Positions 58,078 through 64,000 of a stretch of 64,000 nucleotides of DNA are shown piece by piece (the stretch's first letter is position 1; the number at the start of each line of letters is the position of its first letter). Source of the stretch: an uncultured Lachnotalea sp. (GTDB taxonomy: Bacteria > Bacillota > Clostridia > Lachnospirales > Lachnospiraceae); the NCBI GenBank assembly GCA_947066815.1, contig CAMSZT010000010.1, positions 23,662 through 87,661 on the forward strand, given 5' to 3'. The translations under genes were made by a program, and so were the position numbers. The notes below the pieces were generated by a model. The model had not been told where the DNA came from, made no database searches, and was given only the letters and a program-made list of their open reading frames with translations.

Positions 58078-58690
58078 TTACTTCCAGGGATCGGCCAGAG
58101 GCTTCTCCAAAGACTTCCCCGTCTCGTCCGCACCCCAGAACCACTCCGACCCCTCCCTGGGATCCAGGATACGGTCCTTCACATACTCCCTAGATAGAAA
58201 GGACCGCCTCCAGATAGTCCGTCCGCCCTTCCTGTCTCTCAAATCCGTTGTAAAAGCCCACCATGGCCTCCGCCTGCACCCACCAGATCCGGTCCGTGTC
58301 AACCCGCTCCCCCTCCTTTTCATTGAGCAGGGAGCCTTCCCGGTAAGCCCTCCGGTAAACCTGCTCCGTCAGGTTCCTCGTCACAGGCGAAAGCCTCTCC
58401 GTAAGCCCTTCCTCCCCCAGGACAGAAAGGGTCCGGTCCGTGAGCCAGGCCGCCTCAATGTCATGGCCGTAGGAAGAAAGATCCCGAAGTCATCCTCCGC
58501 CCTCCCGTCGCAGTCCACCAACCAGTACACGCCGTCGTACTCCGGGTCCAGAAAACGCTCCCGCAGGAACCGGTACGCATGGGCCGCATCCTCCAGAAGC
58601 CGCCCCTCCTTGAAATACCGGAACGCCCGGGAGAAAAACCAGAGGATCCTCCCCGGCGAGCCCTTTGATCCTCTCCGATGCCCTCCGGCC
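58078..58690 (-). pseudogene. remnant of an N-acylglucosamine 2-epimerase / cellobiose 2-epimerase family gene (frameshifted)
   Basis: Across frames: RILWFFSRAFRYFKEGRLLEDAAHAYRFLRERFLDPEYDGVYWLVD; SSYGHDIEAAWLTDRTL; DRIWWVQAEAMVGFYNGFERQ; EYVKDRILDPREGSEWFWGADETGK. Confidence 0.85.
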
Positions 58691-58727
58691 CCGTTCCCCC
58701 GAGGTCGGACAGCCCGGCCTTCCACAG

Positions 58728-59305
58728 CTACCGGATGCCAATTTCCGTGTCCTCCACAGTCACCATGCTGTTTTCCTTTATGTAGGAGACCACCTCCGCC
58801 AGTCTGGTGAAGGCAAGGGAGACATAGGTGTCCGCCGATCCATAGTAGATGGTGATCCGCCACGTCGCCGCATCGTGAATGGTGGCACAGGGGAACGCCA
58901 CGTTGGGGACAAGGCCCCGCTCCTCATACCATTCCTCCGGAGTCAGAAGGAAATTTTTGCAGCGGTATTTCACAATAGAAGGATCGTCGAGATCCAGGAT
59001 CGCCCCGCCGATGCTGTACACATAGCCGTTGCAGGTGCCACTGACCCCGTGATAGAACAAAAGCCAGCCCTCCGTCGTCTCAATGGGCGCAGCCCCGCCC
59101 CCGATCTTAAGGCCCTCCCACCATTCCTTCCCACGTCCCATGACGTGGCGGTGACGGCCCCAGTACACCATGTCCGGGCTCTCGGAAACAAAAATATCGC
59201 CGAAGGGAGTGTGGCCGCTGTCGCTGGGCCTGGATAACATCATGAACTTTCCGCCGATCTTCCTCGGGAACAACACTGCGTTCCTGTTAAAAGGAAGGAT
59301 AGATC
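58728..59305 (-). pseudogene. C-terminal remnant of a GH130 mannoside phosphorylase
   Basis: FNRNAVLFPRKIGGKFMMLSRPSDSGHTPFGDIFVSESPDMVYWGRHRHVM...KIGGGAAPIETTEGWLLFYHGV...; N-terminal half absent. Confidence 0.85.
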
Positions 59306-59531
59306 TTCACATAGCGCTCCGCAATGACCACGCCGATAGAAACCGCCCCTCCCTGGGAAGCGGAAGGCTCCGTCCCCGGATGGTACCCCATCTCCTCCGC
59401 CCTTTCCGCACCCGAAGACGGAGATTTTCACTCACTCCCTTTTTCCCCTTCAATGCATTGGAGATGCTGACGATGCTGACCCCCAGCTCCCTCGCAATGT
59501 CCTCCGGCTTTACGCTCCTTACCTGTCCCAT
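59305..59531 (-). pseudogene. N-terminal remnant of a LacI-family regulator (frameshifted)
   Basis: VKPEDIARELGVSIVSISNALKGKKGVSENLRLRVRK, then another frame reads EEMGYHP...GVVIAERYVKIYPSF, then joins GH130 sequence. Confidence 0.85.
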
Positions 59532-59641
59532 AAGCCGATGAAAACACCTCCGTCTTCTTTCGGTTTCCCTAAATATCCCGTTTATTTACCATTTATTTAA
59601 GCATAATTTAAGTCATTCCGATAAAATTGTCAATCATGCCA

Positions 59642-59656
59642 AGAAAACGCTTTCAT
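59642..59656 (-). promoter_or_regulatory. cre-like / LacI-type operator upstream of the lacI remnant
   Basis: Minus strand ATGAAAGCGTTTTCT matches the known CcpA cre consensus core (TGAAARCGYTTTCW); TTGACA at 59628-59633 (minus) follows it. Confidence 0.6.
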
Positions 59657-59682
59657 CGGCGTTTCCCTAAATCAAGATTCTC

Positions 59683-60336
59683 TCACCGTAAAAACAATTT
59701 CTCCCCGGTCTTTAGAAAATAACAGCACCCTCGGTACTGCCGTTCCCCTGCCAGGGCCAGGATGATTTCCGAAAAGACAGGGTCCAGGCGGTGGTAGACC
59801 CGCTTTCTCGGCCAGGGCAGGCCCTCCAGGTATTCCCTCTGCCGCTCATGAAGGACCCGCAAAAGCTTCTGATACTCCTTCGCATCCCCGGCCGCAAGAA
59901 TGCCGAAATCACAGGAGACGTAGGCCGACTCCCTCCCGTTCTCCCCGCAGGCCTCCAAAAGATGCCGGCAAAAGGCCGGCACACTTTCCTCCCCGTACTC
60001 GAGTTCCCTCCACCGGGTCCTCCTGCGGTCCTCCTCCGGGATCAGGATACGCCGAAAGCTCGTCCTTCCGAACTCTCCCTGCTCCTTCACGTAAACGGCC
60101 CGCTCCCCGGGCCCCGCCGTCCCCGGCTCCGAAAGAAGGACCGTCCCCTGTTCCACCAGGGCCTCCCAGGCCATCTTCCGCACTTTTTCATAGGGGAGGG
60201 GGAAGTCCAGCCGCCCTGCGATCTGCCGCACCGTGAGGCCCTGCTTCACCAGATGGCGGACCGCCCCGCCCCCCGCCGCATCCAGCATAAAATCCGAAAG
60301 CGCCTGTTTAAAATATCTGTTCTCTGCCATGGCCAT
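59683..60336 (-). CDS. hypothetical protein
   Basis: About 217 aa from MAMAENRYFKQALSDFMLDAAGGGAVRHLVKQGLTVRQIAGRLDFPL; HTH-like N-terminus. Start chosen within the long ORF. Confidence 0.65.
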   Translation of the reverse strand: MAMAENRYFKQALSDFMLDAAGGGAVRHLVKQGLTVRQIAGRLDFPLPYEKVRKMAWEALVEQGTVLLSEPGTAGPGERAVYVKEQGEFGRTSFRRILIPEEDRRRTRWRELEYGEESVPAFCRHLLEACGENGRESAYVSCDFGILAAGDAKEYQKLLRVLHERQREYLEGLPWPRKRVYHRLDPVFSEIILALAGERQYRGCCYFLKTGEKLFLR

Positions 60337-60422
60337 TCCCCCCGCATCCTCCGTCTCTCTACAGGGATTATAGCAGACACCTCCGCCTCCTGGCAAGATG
60401 CGGGCGGCCCGAAGGCGTAAAC

Positions 60423-60462
60423 GTCCGCACCTCCGACTGTCAGGAAGCGCAAAGGTGCGGAC
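60423..60462 (-). terminator. hairpin after the endolysin gene, possible terminator
   Basis: GTCCGCACCT / AGGTGCGGAC perfect 10-bp inverted repeat, then GTTTACG on the minus strand. Confidence 0.45.
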
Positions 60463-60464
60463 AT

Positions 60465-61487
60465 TCACGCCCGCACCAGATAATCCTTGCTGACCCAGCC
60501 CACATGCTCCCCGGCGATCCGCACCTGGTAAAAGCCGCCGCTCTCGCCGGTCACGTCCACCAGGTTCCCTTCTCCAAGCTTGGGCCAGGCGGCAAGCAGG
60601 TCGTAGGAGGCACCGGGGCCGGTCCGCACGTTGAGCCTGGCGCCGCCCAGCCCCGCCGCCCGTCCGACCCACACCGGGTACGTCCCCGGGTCCGCCCCGG
60701 CCTCGGTTATTTTTAAATACCAGGAGTTGACATAGCCCCTCGCACTTTTGACGTTGATCTTGGCCCAGTCATTCTCATAGAGTTCCACCACGTCCACCTC
60801 GTTGCCCTCGTCTAACTTCGGCCAGGCAGAAAGCAGTCCGTAGCTCATCCCGGGGCCGGTCCGCACGTTGAGCTGGTCGCCGTCCTTTAGCTTCTGTACC
60901 GTGCCGTGGGCCCAGGGCTCATAGGTCTTCTTGACGGCCGTGCCGTCCTCCGTCGGGATCTCCTCCCCTTCCAAAACCCGCCTCACGTCCCTCCGGAAAT
61001 CCGCCATGGTCTTCCCGAACCGCCGGAAATAGGGCGCCGGGTCGTCATGGTCGGAGGCGAAGCCCTTCTCGTGGGCCTCGTAATGCCCGATCACCCGGTC
61101 CGCCGCCAGCCCGTATTTCCTGCAGAGACTTCCGTAATGGTTGACGGCGTTGTTCCAGACCCGCTCGAACTCCGCCTTTGTCTCCAGCTCGCACAGCTCA
61201 TAGCCGATACAGTGCTTATTCCCCCAGCCCGTGCCGATCTGCCAGCAGGCCAGGGTGTAGGGGGCGAAATTGTAGATCCCCGTATCGTCGATGAAGCCGT
61301 GCACCAGTTTTTCCACGCCGGGCTTATTCCACCTTTTGTACCAGTTGTTGGTCCCGCTCACGGCCCGGATCACGGCCGGGTAGACAGAAGGGCTGTGGAC
61401 GATCAGGTACTCCACGTTCTCCAGCCTCGTCCCCTGCCGGTAGCAGTCGTTCCTCGTGCAGTAATACTCCTCGATCCGAAGGCTCAT
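60465..61487 (-). CDS. phage-type endolysin: N-acetylmuramoyl-L-alanine amidase with two SH3b repeats
   Basis: Amidase_2-like core (NVEYLIVHSPSVYP...IGYELCELETK...VIGHYEAHEKGFASDHDDPAPYF) plus LNVRTGPGMSYGLLSAWPKLDEGN and LNVRTGPGASYDLLAAWPKLGEGN. Confidence 0.9.
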   Translation of the reverse strand: MSLRIEEYYCTRNDCYRQGTRLENVEYLIVHSPSVYPAVIRAVSGTNNWYKRWNKPGVEKLVHGFIDDTGIYNFAPYTLACWQIGTGWGNKHCIGYELCELETKAEFERVWNNAVNHYGSLCRKYGLAADRVIGHYEAHEKGFASDHDDPAPYFRRFGKTMADFRRDVRRVLEGEEIPTEDGTAVKKTYEPWAHGTVQKLKDGDQLNVRTGPGMSYGLLSAWPKLDEGNEVDVVELYENDWAKINVKSARGYVNSWYLKITEAGADPGTYPVWVGRAAGLGGARLNVRTGPGASYDLLAAWPKLGEGNLVDVTGESGGFYQVRIAGEHVGWVSKDYLVRA

Positions 61488-61792
61488 CCCTCTCCGCCTC
61501 CCGTCCGGCTTCCCGCGCCCACTTTGGGGCCGATCACCTGTTTATAGACCTGATGGCTTCCCGTGGCCGCCAGGCCGGACACGATCCCCACCGCCGCTGC
61601 GGACAGGACGTCCCTCGCCGGGTAATCCGCCATCGTGAAAAATCCCAGGACGCCGAGCAGCCCTCCAAAAACTCCGCAGATGACAGGAATCCATTTCCGG
61701 TCAAGGGGCGTGGCCCGGACCGCCATAGCCGCCAGATAACAGATCACCGTGATCCCGACCACACTTCCCATGGTTCCGGTATCCATACACAT
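61484..61792 (-). CDS. phage holin-like protein
   Basis: 102 aa, short TMs, VVGITVICYLAAMAVRATPLDRKWIPVICGVFGGLLGVLGFF...AAVGIVSGLAATGSHQVYKQV; overlaps the endolysin start by 4 bp. Confidence 0.82.
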   Translation of the reverse strand: MCMDTGTMGSVVGITVICYLAAMAVRATPLDRKWIPVICGVFGGLLGVLGFFTMADYPARDVLSAAAVGIVSGLAATGSHQVYKQVIGPKVGAGSRTGGGEG

Positions 61793-61833
61793 TCTCCCTC
61801 ACATAACATTCCTCTTCTTAAGGTATGTGCCGT

Positions 61834-62622
61834 TCAGGAAAATGTGCAAAGGCTCCCGGCAAAAGCGATCCCGCATTCCAGGGCGATCGCCATGTAACGG
61901 TCACCGTGGCTGATCCCGTAATCTGTCAGATCCCGGATCTCCCACGAATCGCCGTCCAGACTGTCCGCCCCATAGAAAAACTGGATGAGCGGGATCTTCC
62001 GGAACCTCGCCACGGCCATGGACGCAGAGCCTTCCATCTCGACGGCAATGCAGCCCTGCCGTTTTCGTTCCTCCACAAGCTCCCTCGTCTCCCGGTAGAT
62101 CGCATCCGTGGTCCAGACCTTCCCCGTCACATAGGGGATCCCGTGCCGTCTCATACACTTCTCCGCCAGGTCCACGGAAAGAACGTCCGCAAAGATCTCC
62201 TCGCTGCCCGGAAGGTAATGATAGCTCGTCCCCTCGTCCCGGACGGCAGAGGAGGGGATGATGATCCTGCCGTCCGCCAGGGACTCGTTCAGGATGCCGC
62301 AGCACCCGAATTGAACAATCGCTTCCGCACCCATGGCGACGACCTCCTCCAGGCCGGCCGCACAGGCGGGAGCCCCAACCCGGGAGAGGAACAGGCCCAT
62401 CTTTTCCTCCCCGTATCCGACTTCATACACCGGCACCGCCCCGTTTGCGGAATACAGGTTCGCTATGATCTTCACCGGATTGTTCCGTACAAAGGTTTCG
62501 ATCATTCCCTCCGAAAACGTGGTAATGCACACCTTCGGAAATCCGTCCACCCGCCCCGTCGTGTCACAGGGATCGATCATTGCGTTTTTCTCCTCGCTGA
62601 AATGTTCAAAAATCGTCGCCAT
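61834..62622 (-). CDS. nucleoside phosphorylase (uridine/purine type)
   Basis: SRVGAPACAAGLEEVVAMGAEAIVQFGCCGIL...CIAVEMEGSASMAVARFRKIPLIQFFYGADSL. Confidence 0.88.
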   Translation of the reverse strand: MATIFEHFSEEKNAMIDPCDTTGRVDGFPKVCITTFSEGMIETFVRNNPVKIIANLYSANGAVPVYEVGYGEEKMGLFLSRVGAPACAAGLEEVVAMGAEAIVQFGCCGILNESLADGRIIIPSSAVRDEGTSYHYLPGSEEIFADVLSVDLAEKCMRRHGIPYVTGKVWTTDAIYRETRELVEERKRQGCIAVEMEGSASMAVARFRKIPLIQFFYGADSLDGDSWEIRDLTDYGISHGDRYMAIALECGIAFAGSLCTFS

Positions 62623-63208
62623 CGTCCTCACTCCTCACCAAAATTTTTCGGATCTCCCGCAGTATCCTCGCAGGAATCTCCTCGTCCACGGGCATCAATT
62701 TGCTGTACATCCGGACGCCCTGATACGAAAACACGATCAGGTCGAACACGGCGTCAATGTCGACTCTGCGGAACTCCCCCCGTTGGATCCCGTACCGCAA
62801 AAGCTTCTTCCACGCATCCCCGGACATGACATACTGTTCGTACAGGGCATTCTTCCCGCCCGCCACGTCCGGGCTGCTGAAATACTCATAGATCGCCACG
62901 CTCAGGGAAGCTTCGCCGTCCAGCATCTCCCTCCGGTAGTTCTCTAAGACCTCGTCCAGGATCGTCACCGCCGGCTCCCCCCGGCCGATCTTCTCCTCAA
63001 ACACATCCTCCTGCCGGCTCATCATGTCCTCCATAATCTCCCGGAAGATCTGGCGGGTGCTCTCATAGTGGCAGTACAGGCCGCCCCGGCTTAAGCCCGT
63101 CGCCTCGCAGACGTCCTTCATCGTCACCTGCTTAAAGCCCTTCCCGGCAAACAATGAACAGGCACACCGTTTGATATGTTCCCTCGTCTCCTGACCTCTT
63201 TTATTCAT
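62606..63208 (-). CDS. TetR-family transcriptional regulator
   Basis: MNKRGQETREHIKRCACSLFAGKGFKQVTMKDVCEATGLSRGGLYCHYESTRQIFREIM; ATG at 63208 has a GGAGAGG ribosome-binding site. Confidence 0.93.
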   Translation of the reverse strand: MNKRGQETREHIKRCACSLFAGKGFKQVTMKDVCEATGLSRGGLYCHYESTRQIFREIMEDMMSRQEDVFEEKIGRGEPAVTILDEVLENYRREMLDGEASLSVAIYEYFSSPDVAGGKNALYEQYVMSGDAWKKLLRYGIQRGEFRRVDIDAVFDLIVFSYQGVRMYSKLMPVDEEIPARILREIRKILVRSEDDGDDF

Positions 63209-63222
63209 AGCCCTCTCCGTTT

Positions 63223-63272
63223 CCGACACTCGTGTCTTAAAACATTATACGACACGCATGTCGGAAAGTCAA
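63223..63272 (-). promoter_or_regulatory. autoregulated TetR promoter with two operator copies
   Basis: Minus strand TTGACT-N17-TATAAT (63244-63272); palindromes CCGACACTCGTGTC and CCGACATGCGTGTC (inverted pair), one filling the -35/-10 spacer. Confidence 0.8.
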
Positions 63273-63287
63273 GTAGAAGTTCTCCGT

Positions 63288-63316
63288 TTGACAAATGGAA
63301 CAGAATCGCTTATAAT
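63288..63316 (+). promoter_or_regulatory. consensus sigma-A promoter driving a + strand small RNA
   Basis: TTGACA-N17-TATAAT, exact consensus hexamers. Confidence 0.85.
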
Positions 63317-63322
63317 ATGCTT

Positions 63323-63430
63323 AACAAGACAGCCGGTGAGGGAGGTTAGGGCTCCCCGTCCTGTCAAAATATTTAGCTAAGAAACAGCCGCCTATCCGGC
63401 CAAGGAGCAGGGCGGCTATTTCTTATGTTT
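63323..63430 (+). ncRNA. putative antisense antitoxin RNA (type I TA), ends approximate
   Basis: Consensus promoter, stem GACAG..GGGAG-loop-CTCCC..CTGTC (63328-63365) and terminator-like hairpin GAAACAGCCGCC / GGCGGCTATTTC (63381-63422) overlapping the toxin 3' end. Confidence 0.65.
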
Positions 63431-63499
63431 CAGGTTCAGAATTGCCACGATCAACAGCGCCACGGTAAGGATCACCATGAATTCCTCATATGTAGACAT
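63416..63499 (-). CDS. small holin-like toxin (Hol_Tox-type type I toxin)
   Basis: MSTYEEFMVILTVALLIVAILNLKHKK (27 aa: single TM + basic tail), RBS-like GAAGGGAGGGG on the minus strand just upstream. Confidence 0.72.
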   Translation of the reverse strand: MSTYEEFMVILTVALLIVAILNLKHKK

Positions 63500-63725
63500 A
63501 AGGCATCCCCTCCCTTCAAGACTCAGGGCGAGGAACCGCAGCCGCTCCACCGGCTGCCTGGTTAAGCATATTATATTGCCATGGTGCTGTCCCCATTTAT
63601 GGGGTGAGCCATAAGTGGGGGTGTCCACCATTTGGTGGAGCCGGTGCCCCCGATCGGGAAGGCCGACGCTCATATTTATGCGGTGGTTAAGGCAGTCTGA
63701 TCGTGGCAGGGATTCCCGCTACGGG

Positions 63726-63872
63726 TTAATCTTTCTTCTGGTATTCCGGTATCTTGGTCAAGTCTTCGACATAGTCAGCGGCTTTTTGCTGGCCGGTCTC
63801 GTTTAATTCTCTAAATTCTGATATTATATGCCTTTCATATAGATCAAAAGGTTGGAAGCCTTCGTCTTTCCA
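63726..63872 (-). pseudogene. C-terminal remnant of an XRE-type HTH regulator
   Basis: ISEFRELNETGQQKAADYVEDLTKIPEYQKKD resembles the conserved C-terminus of XRE regulators; no HTH remains in the window. Confidence 0.55.
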
Positions 63873-63875
63873 TAC

Positions 63876-63911
63876 TATAGTAAACGACAAAAGTATTTGC
63901 CGTTTACTATA
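63876..63911. promoter_or_regulatory. inverted repeat, candidate XRE/phage-type operator
   Basis: TATAGTAAACGACAAA - AGTA - TTTGCCGTTTACTATA, arms complementary at 15/16. Confidence 0.6.
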
Positions 63912-64000
63912 AGCCCTCCGGAGGATGCGCACGATTTTTGTAAGGTAGATTCTGCGCTTACACGCAGCAAAAATCGGCGCAGCAGACGCCATAAAGAAAA

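Noticed and set aside
1-64000. CRISPR array, rRNA or tRNA genes, T-box leaders
   Set aside because: I saw no regularly spaced direct repeats, rRNA-like stretches, tRNA cloverleafs or T-box GGUACC-type sequences while reading; a formal scan was not possible.

Overview
This 64-kb, GC-rich window resembles a Firmicutes/Lachnospiraceae-type chromosome; that assignment is inferred from gene content only. (1) About 0-22.8 kb is a dense minus-strand surface-polysaccharide locus: Ugd N-terminus, a GT4-like and several GT2 glycosyltransferases, a Wzm/Wzt ABC exporter with a Wzt C-terminal domain, RfbC, an SAM methyltransferase, a kinase-like/coiled-coil protein, DUF2142, DUF2304, a Wzx-like flippase and Glf. 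(2) About 22.9-46.9 kb holds leuA, an amidase, a two-component system, an overlapping operon (two membrane proteins, cdaA, cdaR, HPr, Wzy-like polymerase), a phosphoglucomutase, GlgX-like debranching enzyme, an OLD-like ATPase/TOPRIM protein, a MerR regulator, an SPFH-ABC-RHH operon and a PAP2 protein. (3) About 47-57.6 kb holds a CPBP protease, carB/carA, a SpoIID-like peptidoglycan-binding protein and nadA-niaR-nadC-nadB. (4) About 57.6-59.7 kb is a graveyard of truncated genes (ABC ATPase, AGE epimerase, GH130 phosphorylase, LacI). (5) About 59.7-64 kb holds an isolated endolysin/holin cassette, a TetR/nucleoside phosphorylase operon, a probable type I toxin-antitoxin locus and a truncated XRE regulator at the window edge. 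Top leads: a split WbdD-like (methyltransferase + kinase + coiled coil) glycan chain-terminator module next to Wzt in a probable Gram-positive; the translationally coupled c-di-AMP/HPr/Wzy operon; a foldback element in the glycan locus; the decayed mannoside locus; and the Hol_Tox/antisense RNA locus. No searches or folding were run. Family calls come from reading the protein motifs.
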